Source of the DNA: JAOXRU01 sp965247735
Lineage (GTDB): Bacteria; Bacteroidota; Bacteroidia; Flavobacteriales; Flavobacteriaceae
NCBI GenBank assembly: GCA_965247735.1
Contig: CBDFHN010000001.1
Coordinates: 434,001-498,000, forward strand
Direction: 5' to 3'
Length of the DNA stretch: 64,000 nucleotides
Within the stretch, counting starts at the first letter, position 1; each line of letters begins with the position of its first letter. This document shows, piece after piece, positions 45,921 to 55,425 of this stretch. The notes beneath the pieces were generated by a model. It made no database searches. It was given only the letters and a program-made list of their open reading frames with translations, and was not told the DNA's origin. Both the position numbers and the translations under genes were made by a program.

Positions 45921-46481
45921 TTATTCCGTAAATAGCGCATTCTCTTTGTCAATCCCTTTAGTTTTAATTATTTTCCAACCATTTTTATTTTGAATATTTA
46001 CGTACCAAGTTAGTATTTCAGAATCCTGAATTTGATAAACCATCAAGCTTCCTTGTTCATTCACACCTGAATTTGTAGAAATCCATATGCATAAACCATT
46101 TTCCATTTTATCTGAAATCAATCTTTTTTTGTTATTCGTACTACGTTGCCATATATGCGCGAACTCTTTGAACTTTGATTTTCCTTTTCCTTTCTTTTTG
46201 TAGAATGTTTCATTAAGAACTCGATTCGGATTAAATGGTGGTATTGTAATTTTATTTCCCCAATATGGTTCCAATACAAACGGAATCATAGCCCCAGTTC
46301 CAGTATCAAATTTTCGAATTTCTTTACCAGAATAATTAAGCCATTTATGGTCAAACCAATTCTTGATTCGAATGATTGAAACTTCGTTCGGGTTTAATGA
46401 TGAAATTAAATTCCTAATAATTAACTCAATAACTTCGACAAACCCTGAATCATCTGTATTGTCAAAATTGAGTTTTATCAT
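45921..46481 (-). CDS. Protein of unknown function
   Basis: The protein has 186 residues, without signal peptide or membrane helix. Notable stretches are IIRIKNWFDHKWLNYSG, FDTGTGAMIPFVLEPYWG and a basic KKKGKGKSKFKEF segment, then beta-rich LCIWISTN and GSLMVYQI. The family is not recognised. It is a single minus-strand gene with repeat R2 upstream. Confidence 0.65.
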   Translation of the reverse strand: MIKLNFDNTDDSGFVEVIELIIRNLISSLNPNEVSIIRIKNWFDHKWLNYSGKEIRKFDTGTGAMIPFVLEPYWGNKITIPPFNPNRVLNETFYKKKGKGKSKFKEFAHIWQRSTNNKKRLISDKMENGLCIWISTNSGVNEQGSLMVYQIQDSEILTWYVNIQNKNGWKIIKTKGIDKENALFTE

Positions 46482-46528
46482 TTTTTTAAATGTGTTGTAA
46501 TAAGGGACTAAACGTTGTGCCTACTATA

Positions 46529-46613
46529 TTCTTATCTCAAATATAAAAATTATACAGACAATATTCATGAAATTACGGAGATTTTACAGAAAAGATGCAA
46601 TACATTTTTATTA
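46529..46613 (-). repeat. Promoter-like intergenic repeat R2, copy b
   Basis: It differs from copy a at roughly a quarter of positions over 85 bp but keeps the TATATTTG element and flanks. It lies 48 bp upstream of the gene at 45921-46481. Between them lies CAACGTTTAG on the minus strand. The remainder up to 46782 holds no gene that could be supported. Confidence 0.7.
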
Positions 46614-46836
46614 TAGATCAATATTAAAATAATTTAGTTAGTTACTATGTTTTTTTAGTAATGAGATCTTACGAAAGTAGTAGATAGCAATTCTCCAATG
46701 AGACTTTACTTAGTTTAGTCAAAACTATGTTCATTCTGGGTTGTACAGATCACACGAACGCTAGTTATTAAGCCAAGTTTTTTTATTCTTTCTTATCAAA
46801 AGGTATTATTCCTTTTTCTTTTAGTTCTCTTTTCAG

Positions 46837-47550
46837 TTAATCAGTATAATTATGAGCATACTTTTCTTTTTCAGAACTTGAAAGTTGAAAGTATTTGTCA
46901 TTTCTTTTTTCCCATTCTGAAAATTCTTCATCTTCAGAACCTGGTCTTTCTACATATTCTAAATAATGTACATAATGACCAAACTCGTGAATTAATGTTC
47001 TGTACAATTGCGTATTTCTTGTTACATTTGAATCAAATATTGCTGTAAAATTCCTTTTGTCTTCATTGAAAATGTGTCCATCTTCTTTAAGTCGATTTAA
47101 TTCTTTTTGGTCGTCTACTCCAAGTTTTCTACTCCATTGTAGTTTTCTATTGTGATTTTGTGCTTCAAGAATAATCGCTGGAAAATAATTGCTTTCAAAT
47201 TCATACGAGTAAATCAGTCTTCCCCAAACGGATGATTTAATTTCTTCTTTTCGTTTAGGTTGCCTTAAAACGATAAATCTTAAATCACCATAATCTTCTT
47301 TAGGTATGTTCTTAATAACTGTAGAAATATCGTTTATTGAACAAGAATGTGTTGAGTCTTGTCTTGTTTTTTCTGTAATAAAAACAAATTCGTGACTATT
47401 AATAACTCTGTAATCGATTGAATAGTTTTCAAGTCGCTCATAAAACTCTCGAAAAGGTTCTAAAGGTCTTGCTATTACTAAAGAGTTGTCCTGTCCAAAT
47501 CCTTGTTTAGCTGTTCCAATATTCCTATTTCTTCTTGTTGGATTAAACAT
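46837..47550 (-). CDS. Putative zinc metallopeptidase-like protein, apparently truncated at the C-terminus
   Basis: The protein has 237 residues with H188-E189-F-G-H192 (LIHEFGHYVHYLE) as a zinc-binding HExxH motif, preceded by a beta-rich region (RFIVLRQPKR, FPAIILEAQNHN). No signal peptide. The frame stops at TAA 46839-46837, but continues in the same frame for 17 sensible residues (LKRELKEKGIIPFDKKE) to a second TAA at 46783. This suggests a nonsense change near the end; the metal site is intact, so activity may remain. The family is not recognised beyond the motif. Confidence 0.65.
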   Translation of the reverse strand: MFNPTRRNRNIGTAKQGFGQDNSLVIARPLEPFREFYERLENYSIDYRVINSHEFVFITEKTRQDSTHSCSINDISTVIKNIPKEDYGDLRFIVLRQPKRKEEIKSSVWGRLIYSYEFESNYFPAIILEAQNHNRKLQWSRKLGVDDQKELNRLKEDGHIFNEDKRNFTAIFDSNVTRNTQLYRTLIHEFGHYVHYLEYVERPGSEDEEFSEWEKRNDKYFQLSSSEKEKYAHNYTD

Positions 47551-47916
47551 TTACTTTAATTGTGCCTAACGAGAGTCTGCGAACAAACCCCACCTTTTTG
47601 ATTAAATGGATACACTACAGCAAGCTGACCCCTCTTAGGGGCAATCAAAACGGCTATAAAAACAACTGTCGTTCTGTCTGATGCTGACCCCTCTACACTA
47701 AAAGATAGCCAAATTTGGGTTCAAAAATAGTTTTGGACGCTTTTGTATTGTTATTCTGAATCAAGCTGACCCCCTTTTGGAGTTGGTTTTGTATTATTCT
47801 GGAGGATATTGCCCCCTCTAAGCGAGTAATTCTTTATAAGATTCTGGACTATACTGACCCCTTTGGTTATTTGATTTTGGTTTTACTTGATGGTTTTAAC
47901 CATCAAAAGATAGTCT

Positions 47917-49467
47917 ATGGCTGGAAAACCAAAACGTATGAGTCTTGTAAAACAATTATTAAGAATGCACCATCAGGGCAAAGGCTATAAAACCATAGCC
48001 AGAATCCTTGGTGTGAGTAAAAACACGGTAAAGAATTATGTAGCCAAAGTTACCGTAAGCGGTATCCCCATAGCAACACTGCTTGCCTTAGAGGACCCTG
48101 AATTGGAAGCTTCACTTTTACCTGGGAATCCCGCTTATAGAGATGCTCGTTATCAGCCTTTAAAAGAGCAGTTAGACTATTACGCCAAAGAGCTCAATAA
48201 GGTTGGTGTTAACCGAATGGTTCTATGGGAAGAATACAAATCTGGATCTCCAGATAATCATTATTGTTACAGTCAGTTCTGCTCTGTTTTACGACAACAT
48301 TATAAAGCAGGCAAGCCTTCTTTAAGCTTAGAACATCATCCTGGTGATAAACTTTATATTGATTTTGCAGGGAAGCTTTTATCTTATATCGATAAAGAAA
48401 CGGGAGAAGAAATACCCGTACAGGTTTTTGTTGCATGTCTCCCTTATTCGGACTATGCTTTTGCCTTGGCTGTACCTAGCCAAAAGACAGATGATTTTAT
48501 CCATGCCTTGCAATGTTGTTTAAAGGATTTATCAGGAGTCCCTCAAACATTGGTTCCCGATAACTTAAAAGCAGCGGTAGTTAAAGCCAGTAGATATGAA
48601 CCTACCATTAACAAGGTTTTGGAGGATTTTGCCAATCATTACACCACTACCGTTACTCCTGCAAGGGTAAGGAAGCCACAGGATAAGGCATTGGTCGAGA
48701 ATCAGGTAAAACTAATCTACTCCAGGGTATATGCCAAAATACGCCACCAGCAATTCTTCGATATTACTAGTTTGAACAAGGCTATTAAAGATAAAATGCA
48801 GGCACACAACCAAACCCGTATGCAGCAAAAGGATTACTCAAGGGTAGAGAAGTTTATTGCCGATGAGAAACAAACTTTATCACCGCTACCTACCCATGAT
48901 TTTGAGGTGAAATATTATAAGAGCCTCAAGGTGGCGCATAACAATCATATTTATCTAGGGACTGATAAACATCACTATAGCGTGCCTTTTACTTATATAG
49001 GAAGGCAAACCAGAGTCATTTATACCAGAAGTATTGTACGAATCTTTGGAGATCGAGGGACGCTTATTGCAACGCATCCCAGAAGTTTAAAAAAATCAGG
49101 ATACACCACCCAAAAGGAACATTTATGTTCTACTCATCAATACTATAAACAGCGCAGTCCAACATACTATATGCAAAGAGGGTATCGCCATTCTGAGACG
49201 CTCTATCAATACATTAATGCGTTGTTTAAACAGGATAAATACCCTGAACAACTCTATAGAACCAGTGAGGGGATCTTGAAACTCTCCAAGCATACCGATA
49301 CTGGAGAATTTATCAAAGCCTGTGAAATTGCCATGCAATGTAGCAATTATTCCTATGGTTTTTTAAAACGAATCTTGGAAAATAAAATGGTAGAAGCTAC
49401 TCAGGATGTCCCTGATGCCCCATTACCCAAACACAATAATATTAGAGGAGCAAACTCCTATAAATAA
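47917..49467 (+). CDS. istA: IS21-family transposase IstA
   Basis: The protein has 516 residues. An N-terminal helix-turn-helix (about 10-45, KGYKTIARILGVSKNTVKNY) binds the element ends. The DDE catalytic core has D in LYIDFAGKLL, D in VPDNLKAAV and E in KALVENQVKL. A C-terminal domain with HHYSVPF follows. It works with IstB in cut-and-paste or replicative transposition. The gene is full length with no frameshift and precedes istB by 26 bases. Confidence 0.97.
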   Translation: MAGKPKRMSLVKQLLRMHHQGKGYKTIARILGVSKNTVKNYVAKVTVSGIPIATLLALEDPELEASLLPGNPAYRDARYQPLKEQLDYYAKELNKVGVNRMVLWEEYKSGSPDNHYCYSQFCSVLRQHYKAGKPSLSLEHHPGDKLYIDFAGKLLSYIDKETGEEIPVQVFVACLPYSDYAFALAVPSQKTDDFIHALQCCLKDLSGVPQTLVPDNLKAAVVKASRYEPTINKVLEDFANHYTTTVTPARVRKPQDKALVENQVKLIYSRVYAKIRHQQFFDITSLNKAIKDKMQAHNQTRMQQKDYSRVEKFIADEKQTLSPLPTHDFEVKYYKSLKVAHNNHIYLGTDKHHYSVPFTYIGRQTRVIYTRSIVRIFGDRGTLIATHPRSLKKSGYTTQKEHLCSTHQYYKQRSPTYYMQRGYRHSETLYQYINALFKQDKYPEQLYRTSEGILKLSKHTDTGEFIKACEIAMQCSNYSYGFLKRILENKMVEATQDVPDAPLPKHNNIRGANSYK

Positions 49468-49493
49468 CAACTTTAATTTTAAATCAATAGCAA

Positions 49494-50213
49494 ATGACAA
49501 ACATTGAAAACCACCTAAAACAATTGCGTTTAATAGGGATGTCCCATCGCTGGGAAGCCCTTATGGAAACTAGACAACATCATGAACTATCGCTAAGTGA
49601 AGGCCTAGAGATATTGCTACAAAGCGAAGAAGAAGATCGTGCCAATAGACGTTTTGAACGTTTAAAAAGAACAGCCAAGTTCAGATATAGTGCCACTGTA
49701 GAAGAACTGAGCTATGGCGCTAGTAGAGGGCTTAATAAATCTCAGATCACAGAACTGGCCACTGGACAATATCTTACAAAAGGAGAGTCTATACTTATTA
49801 CAGGAGCCACAGGATGTGGCAAAAGTTTTATTGCCTCTGCACTAGGACATAGAGCCTGCGCACAGAGCACCAAAGTACTCTATTTTAATACTCAGAAATT
49901 ACTGATAAAAACCAAAATGGCAAGACTAGACGGGAGTATCTTTAAGCTCTTTGAACGTATTGCTAAAGCTGGATTATTAATATTAGATGATTTTGGACTC
50001 ACCCATCTAGACAAAAAACAACAAATGGATCTTATGGAAATTATTGAAGATAGACATGGAAAGTACTCCACTATTATTGCCAGTCAGCTCCCTGTAAAAA
50101 GCTGGTACGAAATCATTGGGGAAGCTACAATAGCCGATGCAATTTTAGATCGATTGGTGCATTCATCACATCGTATAGAACTCAAAGGAAATAGTCTTAG
50201 AAAAAAACTGTAA
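49494..50213 (+). CDS. istB: IS21-family AAA+ helper ATPase IstB
   Basis: The protein has 239 residues. Walker A is ITGATGCGKSF, Walker B LLILDDFGL, and a later IIASQLPVKSWYEIIGE with arginine-finger region DRLVHSSHRIEL. IstB is a DnaC-like AAA+ protein that assembles on target DNA and recruits IstA. It is complete, so the element may be active. Confidence 0.97.
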   Translation: MTNIENHLKQLRLIGMSHRWEALMETRQHHELSLSEGLEILLQSEEEDRANRRFERLKRTAKFRYSATVEELSYGASRGLNKSQITELATGQYLTKGESILITGATGCGKSFIASALGHRACAQSTKVLYFNTQKLLIKTKMARLDGSIFKLFERIAKAGLLILDDFGLTHLDKKQQMDLMEIIEDRHGKYSTIIASQLPVKSWYEIIGEATIADAILDRLVHSSHRIELKGNSLRKKL

Positions 50214-50299
50214 TTTTGTCATGACTTATCTTTTTAATACCAAATCAGTAGAGGGGTCAGTATGACCAGAATGGGGGGTCAGTATCTATAGAATATCCA

Positions 50300-50689
50300 T
50301 AAAGATATACAAATAAGCGAAAATAAGCTTATCTCTTGTGGTTTTATTTATGCAACTTTTAGTGTGTTAAAGTTTTGTTTTAGATAAAAGAGGCTAAAAA
50401 GCTTTTACAAGATCTTATACATACAATTAACAACTTAAAATCGACTTTTAGCATTGTTTTCAATTCCTTTATTCCACAAATAGATATAAAAACTTCAATT
50501 TGTTGAACCGTCGTATATACTCCTGATATTTAAATATTTTGGATATTTGAAACAAAAAGAAGGGGTGGAGTCGAGCGTACGTATGCTGGTGTATTCAGTA
50601 TTTAGTTGTTTCTTTTTGTCTTCATGAATAGTTATACTTATTTGAGAGGCGTATTCCAGCTATTTTAGTTGGAACTGTCTACTCGATTG
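50300..50689 (+). repeat. Composite intergenic repeat, copy 1 (right part; left part 47568-47606 beyond IS21)
   Basis: The left part starts TAACGAGAGTCTGCG at 47568, and the right part resumes at 50300 with AAAGATATACAAATAAGCG. Block R1 runs to about 50440, ending near ATACAATTAACAACTTAAAA. From about 50490 the sequence resembles group II intron domains V-VI: GAACCGTCGTATA, later GTACGTATGCTGGTGT, then a domain VI-like hairpin TTCCAGCT/AGTTGGAA at 50654-50674 and the end GTCTACTCGATTG. It ends 13 bases before the stop codon of a minus-strand gene. Intron identity is by pattern recognition. Confidence 0.6.
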
Positions 50690-50843
50690 TTTGGCGTTTT
50701 ATTATGTTTCAGCTATTCCCCCAATATCAATTATTTTATTATTTTCCAGTCGTATTTCAATTCCGTGTTCTGTGTCAATTTTATAATGAATAGGGATTTT
50801 AATGTTTGCATTTTCTAAGATTCGGATATAATTAATATCCTTT

Positions 50844-52232
50844 CACAGTCATCCGAAAGTTTTTCAGATAAGACATAAAAACCTTATGAACCACGATGAT
50901 CTGGCTCAATATTGAGATTTACATGGAAAATAAGTCTATCTTGAAAGGTAGATTTGCTTGTGGTTTTCCTCTTATTTTCTTTGCTCCTTCTCCTACCTGA
51001 TTGCAGACATAGTCAAGGGTGAGATAAAACGAGAGACAAATCCTTATTTTCTCTACGAAATTGGAAAAGGCATGATTCTTCTTGGCAATAGTCCTGACGA
51101 TGAGCTGAAGCAATAAATAGGTTGTCAATGCAATGTATATCTGTGATTTTACAGCATTTTCGCTTGTTCCGACAAAGGTTTTGATCTGAAGGTTCTGTTT
51201 GATTGCTTTAAAGAATAACTCGATGTCCCATCGTTTTTTGTAAAGGTCAGCAATGGTTCTGGCTTTCCAATCTAGTTGGTTGGTAATGATTTCTATAACC
51301 TTGTTTTCATCAGGCTTGTAAACATGAACCAATCGCAGTTCTACTTGGTTGATTCCTGTTTGAACAGCTTTCTTGCTAGTGAGTCTTATAATTTCATCCT
51401 TCAAAATGTCTTGGTCACTATTTTCAGGAAGTTCCAATTCTCGCACAGTCTCGAATACGGTATTGGTTTTTATGCGAGTAACAAAAACATTCTCTGCTCT
51501 TATTCTTTGCAACATTAGAAGAAAATCAAAATAAGCCCTATCCTCAACCACTATGGTACCTTTTGAAAAGACCAGTTGTTCAAGTCCATAGCGATCATGT
51601 AGTTTGGCAGGAGTGATGTTTACTACATCTGGTATCATCATTGTATCGTCCCAACAGGTGTGTATTTTGATTCCTCCTTTTGCTGTCCGAAACTTTGCCC
51701 AGTCAAACATGGATAAGCATAGACTAATAACGGAGCTGTCTATTAGTTTTATACTGCGGTCTTTGATTTCTTTGATAATATGGGATTCATGACGTTTTGA
51801 TAATAGGTGCGTATAATGTGTTAATAAACCTTTATACAGGCTCTCGAACACCTTATAGCTCCGGTTCTTATTACCATCACTCATGGTAGATGTTGCTGGA
51901 CTCTGAGAAAGACCTAAACTTGAGATAAAGGTTTCACTAACCCCAATACCAGTAGAAATATCACTTAAAGTGTAACACTTATTCAGCTGTCCGAAAGTTA
52001 GTGCTACAAATTGATCGTAAGCTTTATATCGGCTACAGCCTTTGTCACTTTTATGCTGTGCGGTACTGCGAGAAAAAATCCACCTAGGTACTAAATCTAG
52101 AATTTGGCGAAGTAGTGGAGTATTTGTATTTTTAGTGCGCTTGTAGAGTCCCATAAAATGTATTTAAAGTTCGCAAACCAAAAATACGGGATTCTCAGGC
52201 TATTTTGAATTTGCAACTTTCGGATAGTTGTG
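50844..52232 (-). mobile_element. Complete IS4-family insertion sequence
   Basis: Left end CACAGTCATCCGAAAGTT and right end complement CACAACTATCCGAAAGTT are inverted repeats with two mismatches in 18. ATATCCTTT stands directly before (50835-50843) and after (52233-52241) the element, a 9-bp target duplication as expected for this family. Length 1,389 bp with one intact transposase gene on the minus strand. Confidence 0.95.
50919..52154 (-). CDS. IS4-family transposase
   Basis: The protein has 411 residues. The N-terminal region with YDQFVALTFGQLNKC and STGIGVSETFISSLGLS is the domain (DUF4372 type) preceding the catalytic core in one branch of IS4 transposases. The DDE core has D in KLIDSSVI, D in VVEDRAYFDF and E in Y-(2)-R-(3)-E-(6)-K: YKKRWDIELFFKAIKQN. 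It is full length and probably functional. Confidence 0.95.
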   Translation of the reverse strand: MGLYKRTKNTNTPLLRQILDLVPRWIFSRSTAQHKSDKGCSRYKAYDQFVALTFGQLNKCYTLSDISTGIGVSETFISSLGLSQSPATSTMSDGNKNRSYKVFESLYKGLLTHYTHLLSKRHESHIIKEIKDRSIKLIDSSVISLCLSMFDWAKFRTAKGGIKIHTCWDDTMMIPDVVNITPAKLHDRYGLEQLVFSKGTIVVEDRAYFDFLLMLQRIRAENVFVTRIKTNTVFETVRELELPENSDQDILKDEIIRLTSKKAVQTGINQVELRLVHVYKPDENKVIEIITNQLDWKARTIADLYKKRWDIELFFKAIKQNLQIKTFVGTSENAVKSQIYIALTTYLLLQLIVRTIAKKNHAFSNFVEKIRICLSFYLTLDYVCNQVGEGAKKIRGKPQANLPFKIDLFSM

Positions 52233-52591
52233 ATATCCTTTATATATTCAAAATGTTTCTGTTTAGTTGATATATTAAGTGCCTTTTTTCCAGATTTTTT
52301 TTCACTTTCATAATAATGAGCGTATAATTTAAGATACCGTTCAAATGTCTTGTCCATTATCTTATCAATAATTTTGTCCAAATTATTTTTGAATTCTATA
52401 TAGGTTTTTTTAAAATCATTCAGTTCATTATTTGAGGGACGTATTTCAATTTCTTCTCCTTCTTCGTCATATTCCTCACCCAAGAATATTGTTACGCAAT
52501 TATTGTCAAAATATTGGGATTCAAATTTTATTCCTGCAGAAAAACCAGCCCAATCTTCCTCTACTTTTCCCCAATATTTATGTTTTTCCAT

Positions 52592-52794
52592 AATTCATTT
52601 TTAATGATACACAACGGCAGTTTGTCTAAAAACTGCTATTTAATTTTTTACATTTCAAATTTAAGAGAATAATAGCAATATTTTGGGTTTGGGTATAGAT
52701 ATATGTAATCCAACATTTTTTTAACTTTAGAAGCTTATAAGAATCCTTTTTGACTATAAAAACAATGGGAAAACTGGCCATTACCTATATTAAT
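52592..52794. other. Intergenic sequence between the split gene and the transposase remnant
   Basis: Near 52611 the minus strand reads GTTGTGTATC after a GCAGTTT/AAACTGC hairpin (about 52612-52632), in the place where other genes of this region carry the R1 boundary. No gene was seen. Confidence 0.4.
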
Positions 52795-52967
52795 TTTTCA
52801 ATTCCAATGATATTCATGATTTTTTTCAGATTGTAAGCAATGAAAATAAAGCCAACATCTGCTGAAGTTCTTTTTATGGTTTTCTTTGTCATGATATGGT
52901 CAAATTCCATTGCCTTTTTATAGTTCCAAAGATGCTCCACAAAACCGAATAGGATAAGGGCAGTTGC
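52795..52967 (-). pseudogene. C-terminal remnant of an IS1182/IS5-type DDE transposase
   Basis: The minus strand reads FGFVEHLWNYKKAMEFDHI, then KTIKRTSADVGFIFIAYNL and KKIMNIIGIEKLI, ending at TAG 52797-52795. This is the characteristic C-terminus of IS1182-like transposases (WNYKKAM...TSADVGF...YNLKKIMNI). The frame is closed upstream at 52968; the rest of the gene is absent. Confidence 0.75.
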
Positions 52968-53033
52968 TCAATGGCAAAGCCCTCATGAATACACCTAAAA
53001 CAATAACTAAAAATGAATAAAGTCCAATTCTAC

Positions 53034-53299
53034 GAACTACAATAACCAAATCTAGACTAAAACGAAAAGGGTATAAATCTTTGGTAGCTTATAGTAATAA
53101 TACGCAAACTCTAATTTGGCGAACCTTCGTGTATGTTATTGATATTTAGGTATTTGGATATTTAAAGCGAAAGGAAGGGGTGGAGACCAGTGTATGTACG
53201 GTGGTGTATTGAGTATTTAGTTATTTCTTTTTGTCTTCATGAATCGCTACGCTTATTTGAGAGGCACTGTGGTGACTTTTAAATCGTCACACTCGATTG
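53034..53299 (+). repeat. Group II intron-like 3' remnant, copy 2
   Basis: ACTACAATAACCAAATCTAG (from 53034) and following bases match the relic at 57226 onward. Then come ACGCAAACTCTAATTTGG, GAACCTTCGTGTATG, GTGTATGTACGGTGGTGT (domain V-like strands separated by an insertion) and a domain VI-like hairpin GTGGTGACTTTTAAATCGTCAC ending ACTCGATTG. It stops 12 bases before the end of the esterase gene at 53312. R1 is absent in this copy. Confidence 0.6.
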
Positions 53300-53311
53300 T
53301 AGCCAGTACTT

Positions 53312-54496
53312 CTAATTTATCTTTTCCAAGTTTTTTTTGTACAATTTCTCAAAATAAGTTTTGTCATCCGCATACTCAAAAGTTTCATTTTCCAAAATTT
53401 TTAAAGCTAGATGTAAATAAGTTTTAGCTCCTTTTTTATTTTCCAATTTCATCATGTTTTCTGCGACACAATTATAAAACTTTGATTCAGAAGGAAAATT
53501 TTGTATTGCAGATTTATGAATGTTAATTGCATTAGCATAGTTTTTGTTAGTTTCTAAAAAACCAGAAAAACTATAATAATCATTTTTTGATGGTGTAATT
53601 GTATAGCCTGTCCATTCAGATAAATCATTGTAAAAAGAATTGAACTCTTTAACTACATTTTTACTTTTACCGATACGTTCTTTTTCTATTTCTGATAGCT
53701 TCCACTTTTTTGCCAATTCTAATAATCCTCTATCAATACTTTCTAAAGGTGTTGTAGCATGATCAAGTTCTTTGAGAATTGAAAAATTCCAATTAAATGC
53801 TTCTGATTTGTTTGTCTGCATAACAGTATCCAACCTTTTAATATAAGGTAAAAACATGGTATCTGGATTGCCTTCATTTCCTATTGTTGTATACAAGAAT
53901 TTATTTGATTTTTTAACTTGTTGAATATTTCGCTGTATTTTTAACGTAACTTCTTCATCATCAATTTGAAGATTAGGGCTAATTGATATGTAAGCATTAA
54001 ATAAACTTGGACTATCTATTAAACTATTCAATACAAATGTTGCTCCTAATGAATGTCCAATTCCAATTCTGAAGTTTTCTGTATTGTAATCACGATTTAA
54101 CAATGGTATAACCTCTTCGCTTAAATGTTTTTCTAAAAACTTTGCTCCACCTAAATGCGGCATATCCCAATTGTCGTTAACAATTTTAGCCGTAAATTCA
54201 AATTGTCTTTTTTCAGAATGAATACCAACAATAATACTTTTTGGAAATTTCCTTGTTTCTATTAGATAATCGATAGTAGATGTTGTTAAATTAAAATAAG
54301 TGTCCCATTGAGCGTCAAAGACATAAATTACTGGTAAACGTTCTTCCTTACTATAATTTTTTGGCAGATGCACCTGAATTATTCTTTGTTCTTTAAAATG
54401 TTTAGATGTAATCTTATGTAGAACATTTTTAGGGTTTTGTGCATAAGTCATTAATGCCATTCCCAAACAAATAAATACTAATATTACGTGTCTCAT
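53312..54496 (-). CDS. Secreted esterase-family hydrolase with C-terminal TPR-like extension
   Basis: The protein has 394 residues with signal peptide (ALMTYAQ). The PF00756-type core has IIQVHLPKNY, VIYVFDAQWD, HLGGAKF and nucleophile motif GHSLGA with S149; KELDHATTP holds the likely catalytic His. Residues about 300-394 are helical repeats (NYANAINIHKSAIQNFP, KGAKTYLHLALKIL). The substrate is unknown. It follows the AraC-type regulator gene by 67 bases and may be its target. A shorter family member is at 14716. Confidence 0.87.
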   Translation of the reverse strand: MRHVILVFICLGMALMTYAQNPKNVLHKITSKHFKEQRIIQVHLPKNYSKEERLPVIYVFDAQWDTYFNLTTSTIDYLIETRKFPKSIIVGIHSEKRQFEFTAKIVNDNWDMPHLGGAKFLEKHLSEEVIPLLNRDYNTENFRIGIGHSLGATFVLNSLIDSPSLFNAYISISPNLQIDDEEVTLKIQRNIQQVKKSNKFLYTTIGNEGNPDTMFLPYIKRLDTVMQTNKSEAFNWNFSILKELDHATTPLESIDRGLLELAKKWKLSEIEKERIGKSKNVVKEFNSFYNDLSEWTGYTITPSKNDYYSFSGFLETNKNYANAINIHKSAIQNFPSESKFYNCVAENMMKLENKKGAKTYLHLALKILENETFEYADDKTYFEKLYKKNLEKIN

Positions 54497-54563
54497 TATT
54501 GTTTTTTATGCAAAGATATATTCATTGTAAATTGTAGAATTGGTAAAATGGGACAACTTGGAG

Positions 54564-55406
54564 TTATTTAAAAGCCCAAAAAGTGTCTTCATTTCCAAGG
54601 TGTTTTATGTTTTTAAAAAACTTTTTCGGATTAATTCCTGTTAGCTTTTTTATATGATTAATAAACTGTGCTTGATCGTAATATTCATTTTCTAATGCAA
54701 TTTCGGTAAATGATAATCTCTTATTATCTTGTAAATAATCATTTAAAGCCCCCCTAAATTGTACTATGTCAATATAATCTTTAGTTGTACAGCACAAATG
54801 TTTTTTAAATAAACGTAAAAGCGATTTTCTATTTACACCACATTTTTTTGACAATTCGTGTACCGTTATTTTATGTTTAGAATTTAAAATTAAATTAATA
54901 CAATTCTTTAATGTTTTTTCTTGAAAATCGATAAAATGGTTTATAAAATAATTATCCAAGAGTTTTATTTTATTTTCAAGATCTTCTTCATTGTAAACAG
55001 CTTGACAAAGCTGAATAAAATTGTTTCCGAAATAGTTAAATGACATTTGAATAGGGTGATTAGATATGGTTGATAACGGAACTTCTATAAAATGGTTAAT
55101 TCCGAGCTCTTGAAATACGATACCAATCTTATCAAACGGCGATATAATTTCTGCAGTTCTAAATTGGTTTTGAACACCAGAGTATATAAAACTAAAGTCA
55201 GTTTTACAATTAGGTTTACTTATAGAATGATTGTCGCTAAATTCAACACTTGAGTTTTTATATATAGTTAAGGCATTTTTAAAATTTGGATAATAAATAA
55301 ATTTTTTATGAAATTCATGATTTGATGAGTTATGAAAATAGTAATATGAAATATATTTTTGTAAGAAATAATTGGATGGTTTTTGAGTAATAAATTTTTC
55401 TTTCAT
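54564..55406 (-). CDS. AraC-family transcriptional regulator
   Basis: The protein has 280 residues. The N-terminal ~165 residues resemble the DUF6597-type ligand domain (YYYFHNSS, FSFIYSGVQNQFR, VFQELGINHF). The C-terminal double helix-turn-helix (about 180-270) has ITVHELSKKCGVNRKSLLRLFKKH and FTEIALENEYYDQAQFINHIKKLTG (given in part). The effector is unknown. It lies upstream of the esterase gene in the same direction. Confidence 0.88.
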   Translation of the reverse strand: MKEKFITQKPSNYFLQKYISYYYFHNSSNHEFHKKFIYYPNFKNALTIYKNSSVEFSDNHSISKPNCKTDFSFIYSGVQNQFRTAEIISPFDKIGIVFQELGINHFIEVPLSTISNHPIQMSFNYFGNNFIQLCQAVYNEEDLENKIKLLDNYFINHFIDFQEKTLKNCINLILNSKHKITVHELSKKCGVNRKSLLRLFKKHLCCTTKDYIDIVQFRGALNDYLQDNKRLSFTEIALENEYYDQAQFINHIKKLTGINPKKFFKNIKHLGNEDTFWAFK

Positions 55407-55425
55407 TCTTTTTGCAGAATTGGCT

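Larger units (their letters stand above)
47607..50299 (+). mobile_element. Complete IS21-family insertion sequence
   Basis: The ends are imperfect inverted repeats beginning TGGATA (left TGGATACACTACAGCAAG, right end complement TGGATATTCTATAGATAC), each leading to CTGACCCC. Further CTGACCCC copies at about 47684, 47766 and 47854, and two on the right, form the multiple subterminal repeats typical of IS21 elements. TAAA precedes the left end (47603-47606) and follows the right end (50300-50303), a 4-bp target duplication. Length 2,693 bp with istA and istB. The target was a copy of the intergenic repeat R1 (GATTAAAGATATA), rejoined when the element is removed. Confidence 0.95.
50702..52591 (-). 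pseudogene. Small gene of unknown function split by an IS4-family insertion
   Basis: The 5' part runs from ATG 52591 to 52233 and the 3' part from 50834 to the stop TAA at 50704-50702. Removing 50844-52232 and one 9-bp duplication joins them in frame: ...FEYIKDI then NYIRILENANIKIPIHYKID... The restored product has 163 residues, acidic at the start (GEEYDEEGEEIEI) and ends with IDIGGIAET. The family is not recognised. The disrupted reading frame runs into the element and stops at 52097. Confidence 0.9.

Noticed and set aside
53239..53427. Plus-strand frame beginning MNRYAYL, repeated at 57422
   Set aside because: Both start at the same ATGAATCGCTACGC inside the intron-like repeat and then run antisense through unrelated real genes. 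They are by-products of the repeat, not a gene family.
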